Shown: positions 24,584-35,186 of the stretch, piece by piece
Position numbering within the stretch: the stretch's first letter is position 1
Layout: each line of letters starts with the position of its first letter
Source of the DNA: Diospyros lotus
Lineage: Eukaryota > Streptophyta > Magnoliopsida > Ericales > Ebenaceae
Assembly (NCBI RefSeq): GCF_014633365.1
Contig: NC_068352.1
Coordinates: 17,455,310 to 17,519,309 of the forward strand
Reading direction: 5' to 3'
Length of the DNA stretch: 64,000 nt
Made by a program: the position numbers and the translations under genes
The notes under the pieces: model-generated
Told to the model about the DNA's origin: nothing
Seen by the model: only the letters and a program-made list of their open reading frames with translations
Databases searched by the model: none

Positions 24584-27500
24584 AAAAAACACCCTCGATC
24601 TTATATTTGCAGACGAACTGGCAATGGATGAGGACAACCATGGTTGAACACCTGTTCTCTGTTCTTGATTTTTTTCCCTATTTCTCTTTCTCCTCAAAAC
24701 GCTCTTTGTACCCAAACTGTAAACCAAACATGGTAGTGGCTTTTCTTCTCTCTTATCAGCTTCTCTTCTCTGAGCAAAAACCCCTCTTAACAAAACCCTA
24801 ATCAAGTTTTCTGAAAACTTAATCAGTTTTTTCTTTGATTTCTTGGCTGGAAACCTCTTTCCAAGCCCCCCCCCCCCCCAAAAAAAAAAAAAGAAAAACA
24901 TTTTAGATACACCCTAATCGACTCCAATCCCTAATTGACAAAGGTTTCCTGAAAACATCTAATCAAAATTGGGGTTTGTTTATTGTAGTTGGTTTTTGTT
25001 GTATGATGATGTTTTCTGATGGTTTTTATTGTATAATACTGTAATGATGTCTGGCAGTGGGCTTTTGCTGTATAATGATGTGTTTTGGTAGTTGGTTTTT
25101 ATTGTATAATGCTGTTATCTGGTATGTTAGTTGTTATCTTGTTATCTTGGTAAAAGGTTATTAGTGGGTGTGCGATAATGTGTGTCTGTGGCAGTGTGCA
25201 TGTGCAGTGAGTTTTGGTGTACTATGTATCTGTGTGGCAGTGTGTTTGTGCTAATGTGTGTGTGGTTTGCTATTTAAACTTTACATACTGTAAAGTTAAG
25301 AAAACATACTTAGAGAACCATTGTCCTTTCAAGTTTCAGGATGGCCTCCAAATTTTTTGATTTAAGGGTCCATTTTCGTGGATCCCTTTCAATTGTTTTT
25401 GATGTGGACCCCGATAGCACCTGCCTCCTTAGACTTTATGATTAATTGCTGTTAGGCTGCATGCAGAGGATTGTTTGGTATTTTAGGTATGGTATTTACT
25501 GCATGTTATGGTTTCCCTAATTCAGATGCCAGGATAAGAAATTAAAACTGACAATCTGAGGATGACTTAATGACAATGCTTGTGCATAACAGTGATATAG
25601 ATGCGATTGACATTTATCTAGTTCATGTAACACCCAACCACTAGCTACTATTCCACCACCCACCTCAGAGTTAGTGGCTAGGATCGAGCTGTAGGGTAAA
25701 CTTAAAAAGAAGAGAGCTACAATTGTGGATTTGGATCGTCTGCTCCTGCCTCATTCTTCATCGCAGGCCAGCGCTGTCTTTGTTGATTGGAGGCCTTTGC
25801 ATGTGATGGATTCCCATAGGGCTGCTCTGCTTTTCCTTTTGGCCCTTTCCTTCTTTAGGGCGGAGGTTTGTTGTTGTATGCTTCTCAGTTTCTTTCTGCC
25901 TCGCTTGTTTGAGGCATTTTAGTTGTAGCCTTGCAGCTCTCCATTGTTTCCTGTTTTGCTTTGTTTTTCGGTTCGTGTAGTTTTCGTGTTTGCAAGGTAT
26001 GCCCCTGCTTATTCTTGTAGACGCTTTGCACTTTTTCTTGTTTAATGAATTTTTATTTACCAAAAAAAAAAAAAGAAGAGATAGATGGCACAGAACAAGA
26101 TTAATTTTTATTTACTTTGGTTTCAAGCGAGGATGAGGTGGGTACAAGGAGTTCTGACATTGCCCAGGGAAAAAGGGGGCGAGGGGGTTCACAGCACTGT
26201 TTCTTATATGTCAGATTATGAGTCAGGGGAAGAGGGTAGGCCTTATTCTCCTGACAATGACACTCACATTGAAGCTGAAAATGTTGATAGATACATGTGG
26301 GGCAAGCACTTTTAGGCCTCTAATTCAGAGTTAATCAAGTTTGATTTGGAACTAGTTTTTGAAGATGTTAAGAGATTTTTGGGCAGTCCCAAAGGACTAT
26401 TCCATATAGCAAGGTTTCCAAATGGTTAGGTTAAAAAAGTAAAAAGAGTTTTGAGTGAAAACTGTGAGCGTAGGATACATACATCTCCACTTCCTGATGG
26501 TAGGACATTCCAGATGAAAACCTTAGGTTCTAAACACACGTGTGTTGGAAGTCACAGGAATGTGGAGGCAACCTCCACTAGGTAGCTCACAAGTTGTTTC
26601 ACAAGAATAAAGCTGATCCAGATGTAAACTTGACACTGTTCATGCTGAGCTGTTAAGGAAATATAATGTAGAGGTTGGGAAGGTTAGGCTTTAGAGGGTT
26701 GAGTGAAAGCAGGAGAGTTGGTAGAGGGTGACCATGGGCAGACCCATGCAAGGCTGCCTGCATATACCATGAAAGTTAGGAGGACAAACTGAGGTAGCAT
26801 CATTAAGATGGAGCTTGAGAGGATCTCACCCAACTTAGAAATTCCAACCTTCAAGAGACTTTTTATGTCGTATGCAGCTGTAGCAGGCTGCAGAGCATTT
26901 GCTGGCTAAGATAGGTGCCATGTGAAGGGGGGGCCTTATGGGGGCAACTATGCTGGTAGTGGTAGCTACTGGACTCGATGCCAACAGTGGGTTAGTTCTA
27001 CTTGCAGTTCGTTGTAGTTAAGTCAGATTGCAGGGATAGCTGGTGTTTTTTCTTGGGCTGTTCGAATAACATTATAGGGGATTCGTGTAACAGTACGCCT
27101 TCGACCTGTACAAGACCCAGGAAGATGAAGAGACAGTTTGCATGGACTTGGGGATCAGTCGGGCCGAAGATTTCGAAAAAAAAAAGGACATTTTCACTAA
27201 TCCAGCTGAAAAAATAAAGACTGATAAAGTAATACAAAAAAAACAAAACCAGAGAGTGAAAGCTGGAACCTGGTAAGCGGAACCTTCGGTAGAACTCCCC
27301 ATGCCGAACTCATCCAAATTAGTCTTGCCAACAATAATCGCCCCGCTCTCTCTCAGCTTGCGGACCGCCGTAGCGTCGAACGGCGGCCGATAGCCCTCCA
27401 GAATCCTGGACCCGGCCGTGGACGGCATGTCGGCGGTGCAAATGTTGTCCTTGACGGCGACGAGTACTCCGGCGAGGGGGCCGAGCTCCTCATTCCTCTG

Positions 27501-27800
27501 GATCCTGCGGTCGATCTCCTCGGCCTCTTTGAGGACGGTGTCGGAGACGTGCAGGAAGCTCCGGAGGTGGGGCTCGGTGCGGCGGAGGCGGTCGAGGTAA
27601 GCGGCGGCAAGGTCGACGGCGGTGGTCTGGCGGGAGAGGAGGGACTTGCGGATGGTGAGGATTTGGGGAGAGGAGGAAGGGTTTAGCGTTGTTGGGGAGG
27701 CGTGGAGGGCTTTGGGGAAGATGATGGAGCGGTGGGATTTGGGGCGGAAATGGAGGAGGAGGAGGCGGCGAGGGTTTTGGGATGAGGCAGCGGAGAGCAT
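17405..27800 (-). CDS. GATA: glutamyl-tRNA(Gln) amidotransferase subunit A, organellar (10 exons, 539 aa)
   Basis: GatA is the amidase subunit of GatCAB, which converts misacylated Glu-tRNA(Gln) to Gln-tRNA(Gln) in chloroplasts and mitochondria. Exons on the minus strand: 27,800-27,270; 23,315-23,004; 22,561-22,382; 22,238-22,144; 21,809-21,734; 21,585-21,508; 21,133-21,040; 20,919-20,870; 18,804-18,691; 17,494-17,405. All introns fit GT/AG and the 1,620 coding bases stay in frame to TGA. The start is the ATG at 27,798-27,800: upstream there is only an in-frame GTG (27,860) and then a TAG. Residues 1-45 are Ser/Arg/Leu-rich, like a transit peptide. The amidase domain shows Lys117 (VAVKDN), Ser192 (GGSSGG) and Ser216 (SDTGGS), the expected Lys-cisSer-Ser triad with 24-residue serine spacing. 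Length matches plant GatA. Exon 1 is much more GC-rich than the other exons. Intron 1 (about 4 kb) carries transposon debris. I am confident of the product; exact 5' exon use needs transcripts. Confidence 0.93.
17574..17829 (-). mobile_element. possible small solo LTR in GatA intron 9
   Basis: The segment is bounded by TGTTAGAAGACAC and ATCTCTAACA, giving short TGTTAGA inverted ends. On the minus strand it looks LTR-like and includes an (ATCTA)n run at 17,756-17,781. I found no target duplication, so this is tentative. Confidence 0.35.
20775..20807. repeat. poly-C / poly-A junction in GatA intron 8
   Basis: A run of about 16 C is followed directly by about 17 A. Similar C-then-A junctions occur at 24,553-24,589 and 24,866-24,892 in the same gene. 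Lengths of such runs are unreliable in assemblies. Confidence 0.8.
24429..24540. repeat. tandem duplication, 69 bp unit, GatA intron 1
   Basis: GATGAGAAGGGAGGGGG begins at 24,429 and again at 24,498, and both are followed by TGCAAGCAACAAAGCAGGG. A poly-C/poly-A junction follows at 24,553. The open frames on both strands here are produced by low complexity. Confidence 0.75.
24553..24589. repeat. poly-C / poly-A junction in GatA intron 1
   Basis: About 21 C followed by about 16 A. A third copy of the pattern (14 C, 13 A) lies at 24,866-24,892. Confidence 0.8.
25560..26640 (+). pseudogene. Mutator-like (MuDR) transposase N-terminal remnant in GatA intron 1
   Basis: After 26,085 the plus strand reads [20 protein letters not shown], then a stop, [15 protein letters not shown], and further on [20 protein letters not shown] and [12 protein letters not shown]. 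This matches the N-terminal region of plant MuDR transposases, with its Cys/His-containing substrate-like segment. Stops and frame changes occur throughout and the catalytic core is absent. It lies antisense to GatA and is interrupted by the insertion at 25,716-26,072. Confidence 0.6.
25716..26072 (+). mobile_element. 5'-truncated LINE-like retroposon, 357 bp, poly-A tail
   Basis: The segment ends TTTTTATTTACC followed by about 13 A, the form of a plant LINE 3' end. The target duplication AAGAAGAGA lies at 25,707-25,715 and 26,073-26,081. It breaks the MuDR-like frame, so it arrived after that element. No reverse transcriptase remains. A SINE is less likely because no tRNA-like promoter boxes are visible. 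Confidence 0.65.
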
Positions 27801-28524
27801 TTCTACGGAGCTGCTTCTTCCACTGGCACTGGCAGTGACACCAAATGTAGTGTTATCCACTGCCGGCGCCTAGTCCTCGGTTTCTTCCGCCCCTTCAAAT
27901 TAGTAACGAATTGTGAAGTGGCTAGGGTCAGAGTTTTTTTTTTTAATTTTTGTTTACAGTAATTATATTTGAATTTGACATCTATCTACATTAAGTATAT
28001 ATTATATTTTTGTGTTATAAAAATTATATTAATAAAATAATTTTTAAAATATTTTTCATGTTTCTGGTTTAAAAAATAAAATTTATTTATTTTAATAATA
28101 TTTGAACTCATAATTCCTTAAATATTTTTATACATATATCAAGACTCATTTTATTTATAAAATTTAAAAATATACTATAACCATCAAATAATACTCACTT
28201 TTATTTAAATTCTTTTCACACATACATAATACAACTCGCCCTCCTAATTGTTTGATAAGGCAAGCCTGTATGTAACTGTCACATTTCAAAAATATTGTCA
28301 CATTTGTTGCCCCATTTGATTGCTTTTTTATTTAGAAAAAGAAAAATTAATTCTAAATTAACAAAGATAAAAAAAAAAAAAAAACAAGGGAAATATAGAT
28401 AAGGACACTTAACCTAAGGGTTAAATTGGATAGTAAATTTTAAAAATAGCCAAATAAATCACAATAATTTTTAGATTGAGGATCACATTTAATATTGTTG
28501 AGTTGCATGATCTAGATGTTTTGA
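27801..28524. promoter_or_regulatory. GatA upstream region
   Basis: This is the 5' flank of the minus-strand GatA gene. The first 100 bases carry the presumed 5' UTR. Beyond 27,930 the DNA becomes very AT-rich. No convincing TATA box at a normal distance could be singled out. A Mutator-type MITE begins at 28,536, about 0.74 kb upstream of the start codon. Confidence 0.4.
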
Positions 28525-28535
28525 TGATAATTGTA

Positions 28536-29000
28536 GGGTAAATCACACCAAAGATCACTAAACTTTTGTGTGTTTGTCATTTTGATTAGTAAATTTTAAT
28601 TATTTTCAAAGTGATCACATAAGTTTAAAAAGTTTTGCAATGTGGTCACATATAAGATTTTTCGGCTACTCTATAGCCGAAGTGGGTAACGTGACGCTCA
28701 CATGGCAAACAATAAAAATATTGTGTAATAACAATCAATCATAACATGCCACGTGGCACTGATGGGTTTGATAGGTTTGACACGTAGCATGTTCTGATTA
28801 GTTGTCATTATACAATAATTTTTATTGTTTGTTACATCAGCACCACGTCACCCACTCTTGTTATAGAGTGGCTAGAAAATCTTATATGTTACCGCATTCC
28901 AAAATTTTTTAAACTTCTATGATTATATTGGAAAGAATTAAAATTTAGTGATCAAAATGAAAAACATACCAAAGTTTAGTGATCTTTGGTATGATTTACC
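28536..29000. mobile_element. foldback Mutator-type MITE, 465 bp, TSD TGATAATTGTA
   Basis: The two halves are long inverted repeats: GGTAAATCACACCAAAGATC at the left mirrors GATCTTTGGTATGATTTACC at the right, and the similarity continues inward for roughly 200 bases. An 11-bp perfect duplication TGATAATTGTA flanks it (28,525-28,535 and 29,001-29,011). Long terminal repeats with a 9-11 bp duplication fit Mutator-like elements. There is no coding capacity. Confidence 0.88.
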
Positions 29001-29011
29001 TGATAATTGTA

Positions 29012-29351
29012 TTTATGTCAAAACTTTAATGTCATATTGTGTTATGTTATCATAAGCTTATTGATTTGTCTCCCATTAGAATATTGTTTAAAAATATGAT
29101 AGGCTTATCTTGATAAAATATATGTTGAGATTGCCTTGAACTCATATAAGGTCAAGGAACCTTGATATGTTTATCTTTTGATATATTTATCTATTTATGT
29201 TTGTTTAAGTCATATGCTTTATTGGTATATCTTTTATATACTTTTCTTTGGAGTTATCTTTAAGATAATGTATGAGTATTTTGTAGAGCTCATGATAAGC
29301 TCAGTGCTTTATGTGGCAACATTACTCAAGTTTTAGAGTAATGTATTCTAT
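29012..29351. other. AT-rich spacer between MITE and CACTA element
   Basis: I see no gene or clear repeat here. Confidence 0.5.
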
Positions 29352-29376
29352 ATACACTACAAGAGTTTCAACTTTT

Positions 29377-29840
29377 TCCGGCGGTGAAAAAATTGCCGAA
29401 AAAAGTTGAAAAACCGTCAGTAAAAATTTTACCGGCTGTAATTATAACTGTCGGTAAAAATTTTACCGGCGGTAATTATAACCGCCAGAAATACCTCTGT
29501 CAGAAAAGTTTTTCGGCGATTTAAAACCGCTAGTAAAAACTATTTGCCGACGGTTTTCATAAACCACTGGGGAAAAGAAACCATTTCCAGTGGTTTGAGA
29601 AAACCGCCGGGAAAAATACCCTTTGCCGGTGGTTTCTACAACCGCTGATAAAAGATTAATTCCCGACGGTTTTAAAATCGTCGAAAATTCATCCTTTCCC
29701 GGCGGTTTTAAAACCGCCGGGAAAATACATCCTTTGCCGACGGTTTCTAAAACCGCCGGTAATATGATAATTCCCGGCAGTTTTAAAACCGCTGGGAATA
29801 TATATTTTATCGGGGGTTTTGAAACCGCCGGCAAACAACA
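29377..29840. repeat. CACTA left subterminal palindromic repeats
   Basis: Many units such as CCGGCGGTTTTAAAACCGCC (29,699-29,718) are each inverted repeats of about 20-28 bp, with variants (CCGACGG, CCGGCAG, CCGCTGG). In CACTA elements subterminal motifs bind the TNPA protein. The open frames on both strands here are by-products of the repeats. Confidence 0.85.
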
Positions 29841-30039
29841 AAAACCTCCGAAAATAACCTGTATATCAATTCCAGCGGCAACAAATAACCTGTATATCAA
29901 TAACCACGGTAACAAAAAATTACCAACAATTTTTAAAAATTCACCCGCACACAATAAGTATAACAATTGTATACCTATTTAAATACAACATTATTTAAAA
30001 AGATCAATCTTGTCTCGTCTCATTACACAATACCATACA

Positions 30040-30140
30040 AAGCAACTCTAAACTAAAACATGTCCTAGGCCAATACCATACAAACTAAAACATGTCCTAG
30101 GCCAATACCATGCAACTCTAAACTAAAACATGTCCTAGTG
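30040..30140. repeat. short tandem repeats of CTAAAACATGTCCTAG
   Basis: Three copies of ACTAAAACATGTCCTAG followed by GCCAATACCAT-like text occur in about 100 bp, at the 3' edge of the tnpA-like gene. Confidence 0.7.
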
Positions 30141-32408
30141 GCCTCAGATAACCCTTGATTACGCCACCATGCCATTCTCCAACCAAAATTGCATATCATA
30201 TTTTGTTGATCTGCATTGAAAAACAATAGATCTATTTAAGTATATACGTTAAACTATAAAATTGCATAAAACATGTCCAAAATTACATAACAACGATATA
30301 CAATAAATCCATATAAGACAAAAACACTTACATCAGAGACCCTCCATGGTATCGTAGTTTTACTATTTTTAGCATCTCTCAAGACACGCATCCCAGAAAA
30401 TTGTCGAGGCAATGGATATAAAGGTTTCAACACTTTCTGAATACTAATTTCAACAAACTCATTACCTAGCTCTACTCCCCCTACAGACTTGCTCGGATCA
30501 ATGGACACAATAATTGCCTCAGCAACAATGTGGCGAGGTATTCGTCCATTCATTAAGTGAACAAATTCACCAATCTGTGTTTAAACAAGCATAAATAATT
30601 TTGAAATATATTTTACATTTCAGTATATTAACTATTGGATAACGAATTACCTCCAAATTATGACCACATTCTGGTGTCGATAATCCAACACATTCAGCTT
30701 CGGGTGATGGTGTGCTTGCATGTGCGGCAGAAGCACTGGCATGTGAGGATGGCTACATTTCAAAATAGTTTAATTAATATATATAGTAAACATGCAATTT
30801 TAAATCACAATATGCACTAATGGAACAACATACCTGTCTTGGTTGTGGTGTATTGTCTGGAGCCGGTGGTGTATGTCTCATTGCCTCAAGTATTGCACGG
30901 ACTTGCATTGGAACTTGACTTTGGATTTGAGCTTGAAATTTTTCTTCTAGTTCAGCAGTAATTTGCTCACGCATTTGGTTATACTATTCTTGGGGCACCT
31001 GATACTGCTGTCTTTGTCTAACCTTAGTTGGACATGTTCCAAGTCCTCCCATTCGTACCCTGCCATGCCCATCTTTGCCTAGTATTTGAGTAAAGACATC
31101 CTCTAGCGAATCTGGAGTTTGTTCATCGCCAGGTATTTGTGACAACCTTTCATCCATTTGTTCCTCAATAAACATTTCACAAGTTAGTTACATAAATTGA
31201 CAAGTGAAAGAAACAAAATATATCTACAACTTTCAAATTTTAGAAAGACATACAATTATATATGAAGATGTAGGGTCTACTATCTCTCCACTCTTTTTAG
31301 TGTGTGTCTTTTTAAAAAGCTTGATTCTATCTGGCTCATCTCCACTTTCAATAATCATCTAAAAACATATATAAGAGATGAAATATATTATATATGTTTA
31401 AAGTTTAGGCATTACTAATTAAATTATCAATAAATATATATAACTAATATCCATTCTATTCTTACTTGGTGTCTAACCTGAAGATGTGATCGCCTACCGC
31501 TGGTGTGACCCATCTTTTGCTTATCTCGATTGGCACGATTTGTTGCACTACGTTTCTACTTGTAATATGATATTAGAACTAGGTATAGAGAATACATCTG
31601 ATATATCTATTATACATAAATCATACATACCTGTGCTTGCTCACATCCCCAATACTCCACAAGAATCTTCCATTGTTCTGGGTCCACTCCAGGCGGTATT
31701 TTTGACAGACGAGCCGCATCTGTCTCATGGCAATCATAATGCCTCTTCAAGGTGGCTTTGTACTCTCTCCACTTCTTGGAAGCATGTTGCAAGCAAATTG
31801 ATTTCCATGTTGTGGGTACATCAGTGTTATCCTGCAATGACACCCTTATTAGTATAAAAGCTTAGGGTTAGATAGCTAAGAATTAGAGACGTTATTTACT
31901 TACCAAGACCTCTTGCCAGATGCGCTCCTTATATGGTTCCATCCCCGATGACCTCCAATCAATAAATGTAAGGGGAGCAATACTCCTTACCATCACACCT
32001 AGTTGGGTTTCCAACTTAGTTGCCATCTCCCCAACTGGTTGTCCTTCATCATCAAATTCAATATGAATCTTTTCCTTTCCCCACTTTGAAATTTGTCTTG
32101 ATATTCCTCTCCCTTTCTTGGCCGTAGATGATATGGAGCTTGTACCTGCTAACACAAAACAACACAATAAATTCACATTGAATTAGGAAAGAATAGTAAT
32201 TTATTATTGTTCATATAAATTTTTGATATTTACCTTGCTGACAATGTGAGTCTTGGGGGTTAGATTGTGAGTGGATCAAGTCCTCTTCAAAATGCTGGGG
32301 ATGTGATGAGACTGGGTTCGGGGTTGGTTGATGGGATGAAATTGACTGTGAACCTGTACTACGTGACATGGATCCACTTGGCCAACGAGTCTGCCTCTTA
32401 GGTGCCAT
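30130..32408 (-). pseudogene. tnpA-like CACTA transposase accessory gene (Transposase_24 family), broken
   Basis: Exons on the minus strand, by splice signals: 32,408-32,234 (ATG, MAPKRQTRWPSGS); 32,145-31,904 (KWGKEKIHIEFDDEG, SSGMEPYKERIW); 31,831-31,631 (KWREYKATLKRHYD, PEQWKILVEYWGCEQAQ); 31,555-31,478 (KRSATNRANRDKQKMGHTSG); 31,358-31,254; about 31,180-30,834 (MREQITAELEEKFQAQIQSQ); 30,752-30,651; 30,574-30,332; and a last piece near 30,213-30,130. The W-x(n)-W-x2-CEQAQ and NRxxR-HTSG blocks match plant Ptta/En/Spm (Transposase_24) proteins, thought to bind subterminal repeats. Damage is visible: an in-frame TAG before YNQMREQ, no AG acceptor before the EMFIEEQMDERL exon, and a stop in the last piece. 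A GA-rich leader exon may end at 34,279. Confidence 0.75.
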
Positions 32409-34289
32409 TAGTGTAATTGCCTATTATTGGAAACAGCATCCTAGATTTTAGTCATGAGGTTGTTTCCAATGAGATAATTAGAAAACCCAGTCTCTATCAA
32501 CTTCTTTGAAAGCCCAGTCTCTATCAACTTCTCTCTCCATCCAATCTTATGTGCTGTGTTCTCAATTAAGTTCAATCCCCTTACCTCCCTCCATTGTGAC
32601 CATGATCCCTAGAAGATCATAATAACATAAAAGATACAAAAACTATTTTACCCCTATATAGTAAACTAAACTGGGTGTAGAAATATTTCAATCAAGATAT
32701 GGGGTTCAGTACCAAACAAAAATGGAATCAGGAAAAATAATTTCCCGCTGACAAAGGTTTTCTGAGAAAAAGATGTTCTTGCATAGCTTATTTCCCATGA
32801 AACAAGCAATGGCTAAAGTAAATGCTTAAGCACATAAGATGAACCAAAAATTTTAGAGCTGTAAACGTATTAGTCAAAATGAAGCATTGGTCCAACTACT
32901 TTCTCTTGATTAAATAAATCCCCTTTCTTCATTCAGTTCTATATAATTGCAGTTAAAACCAAAATACAGAATGTTTTTTTATTATGTCAACCAAGATGAA
33001 CTCATCAAGTTACACCACTAATAAAATGCTAAATATCATATAGTAAATGGTAAGGTGAACCAAAGCAGCTTATCTCGTTCTATTGCCCATTTAAAGAAAC
33101 ACTGAATTTGGCATTTGAGCTTCAAAGTTTAACTTCAGCTCAACAAATGATTTGCTTCTACATATACATGTTGGTTTAACATTTCTTACAATTTTCTTAT
33201 CACAACAGAATATATATGTTTGCATATATATATATATATAAAGAAGAAGAAAAAAGGATTTGCTGGAGGAACATTGGATCAAGTAGTGTGTATTGAAGAA
33301 CATTCTATCATGATTTATGCAACAACTAATGCCACTGGTAAACTGAGCTCCAAAGTTTCAGAACTCAAGAAATAAAGATTAAATAGTTCAACTATTAATC
33401 TACAGTCTTCCAGCAATTTCTTATCAATACTACCGAAGTCATAGTTATGACAAAAATATAGAGGAGCACATAATCTCCAGCCTCAAGATTACATAAACAT
33501 ATGAATTACTTAGGGTAAACTAGTAATCAAAACACAGCTTCAGAAAGAATACTATATATACTTCTCAAATCATAAAATAAGACCTCAAAGCATACTGTAT
33601 ATACCAAAAACCAGTTTGCACTTCTGCTGTCACTTAATAGTCCAAATACAAATAATGTTGATGCAATGCAATGCAATTGCATAGACGCAATCCTCCAAAC
33701 GATGGCATCTAACTAACATATATATATATATATGTTTTCTCATAATTTTTGTATTTATTTTTAATTTTATTCTTGTATTTTGTGTTTTTTTTTTCTATCT
33801 TTATCTCTACTATTATTAGTGACTGAAGCAGACATTGAAGGTCAGCAACAACTCTCTCAGCCTTTTCCTTAATTGTTGGTGACTACTAGTCCTTTTATGA
33901 AAATATCTTTTTAAAGTGTTCAAACTTTTTGAAAAACAACAAACGATAATTATAATTGTTGGTTGTTAAAATAATGGAAACAAAAGTAAGATACAAAAGT
34001 CTACTGAAACGGGGCGGAGGCAAACCAATGTCGAGAGCTGAAAATTGCACCCAATGAGGGAGTCGTAAGCTAACCTTATTTTCCTCAAATTATTCCTTAA
34101 AAAAAAAGCTATTCTTTCCTGCTACATTGTCACTATAACTGCCATATCTGCTCAAATTGGCACAATTCCAATATCAAACGGAAATCAGATCTCAGAAAAC
34201 AAAGATTAAAACGGAAGAGCGTTAATCCAGCACAAATACCAAATACATTATGAAAGAAAGCAGAAGCTTGAGGCTAACCTTTTTTGAGG

Positions 34290-34560
34290 GTGAAGGCGAG
34301 AGCGATTGAGGGCGAGCGAGACAGAGACGAAGAGGACGAGAGCAAGCAGCGAGGGCGAGGGAGGCAGCGGCGAGAGTGACACAGCGAGGCCCGAGCGAGA
34401 GCGATTGAGGGTGAGTAGCGAGGGCGAGAAAGACAGAGACAAAGAGGCCGAGAGCGAGCAGCGAGGGAGAGGGCGAGGGCAAGGGCGAGGGAGGCAGCGG
34501 CGAGAGCGAGGTCGAGTGAGCGAGCAAGAGAGACACGGCGAGAGAGGGTTCTAGGGTTTG
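34290..34560 (-). repeat. GC-rich GAGGGCGAG repeat tract, candidate tnpA leader
   Basis: Degenerate GAGCGAG/GAGGGCGAG units fill about 270 bases, with a longer duplicated block (GAGCGATTGAGGG at about 34,299 and 34,399). On the minus strand the tract ends in a possible donor AAAAAAG|GTTAGC at 34,279, so it may be a non-coding first exon and promoter for tnpA. The long open frames on both strands are probably composition artefacts. Confidence 0.55.
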
Positions 34561-34659
34561 TAGGGGGGGATTTTGGAAGAGAAGGCTAGGGGATGAGAGG
34601 AAGATTTGGGTGGGGGCGCGAGAAGGAGGGGGTAATTTTCGAGGTGCTTATTAAATAAT

Positions 34660-34860
34660 ATCCCCGGCGGTTTTTAAACTGCCGGGGATGGTCCAACATC
34701 ACCGGCGATTTGTAAAAACCGCTGGGGATGTGTATGGAATAACCGGCGGTTCCCACAACTGCCGGGGATTGTGTTAAATCCCCGGCGGTTTGATAAACCG
34801 CCGAGGATTTTGGTGTATTCCCGACAATTCTTTAAACTGCTGGGAAAACTTCGCCGGCAA
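34660..34860. repeat. CACTA right subterminal palindromic repeats
   Basis: Five units of the CCCCGGCGGTTT..AAACTGCCGGGG type occupy this stretch, each itself an inverted repeat and each like the left-end set. They lie just inside the right terminus at 34,881. Confidence 0.85.
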
Positions 34861-34884
34861 TACCCCTTTTTTCCTGTAGTGATA

Positions 34885-35186
34885 TGTTATTTGATGATTA
34901 TGTGTTAAATATCAAGTCCACATTAAGTCTTTTGAATCAAAGATCATATACTCAAATAAGGGTATTTGAGTTTTGATTCATAGAATTTATATTGTCTTAT
35001 CCTTCTTAATAAGGTTATGTTAAAAACAGTAATATGTTTATTAGTGATCAAGCCTGTTTTGTTTCTTATTTATATGCTTGTTATATTTATAGCTTGCTCT
35101 AAGTTTAATGGGATAAGTATCTATATTGCATGAGTGTTATATGGATCTTATAGTGCTTAGAATAAGTTTAAGATTGAAAAATATCT
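34885..35186. other. AT-rich spacer between CACTA and Harbinger elements
   Basis: No gene or repeat with defined ends is seen. Confidence 0.5.

Larger units (their letters stand above)
29355..34881 (-). mobile_element. non-autonomous CACTA (En/Spm) transposon, 5,527 bp, TSD ATA
   Basis: The ends are CACTACAAGAG at the left and CCTGTAGTG at the right (CACTACAGGAAAAAA on the minus strand). A 3-bp duplication ATA flanks it (29,352-29,354 and 34,882-34,884), as expected for CACTA elements. Subterminal regions at both ends are packed with CCGGCGGTTT-type repeats. A tnpA-like multi-exon gene runs on the minus strand, but I see no tnpD transposase. It would therefore need an autonomous partner. Confidence 0.92.

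Noticed and set aside
24383..24901. 172-aa minus-strand frame with poly-Gly and poly-Phe
   Set aside because: It is generated by C/A homopolymer junctions and a 69-bp duplication inside GatA intron 1.
27801..27860. 20-codon N-terminal extension of GatA (MDNTTFG...)
   Set aside because: The first codon is GTG, not ATG, and a TAG lies four codons upstream. The first ATG in frame is at 27,800.
29463..29982. Overlapping long open frames on both strands
   Set aside because: They are produced by the palindromic CCGGCGG subterminal repeats of the CACTA element and match no protein family.
31486..31857. 123-aa plus-strand frame
   Set aside because: It is the antisense shadow of two tnpA-like exons, whose minus-strand translation matches a known family and has splice signals.
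34222..34560. Ser/Leu/Arg-rich open frames on both strands
   Set aside because: The tract is a low-complexity GAGGGCGAG repeat. Open frames in several phases are expected, and none shows a motif.
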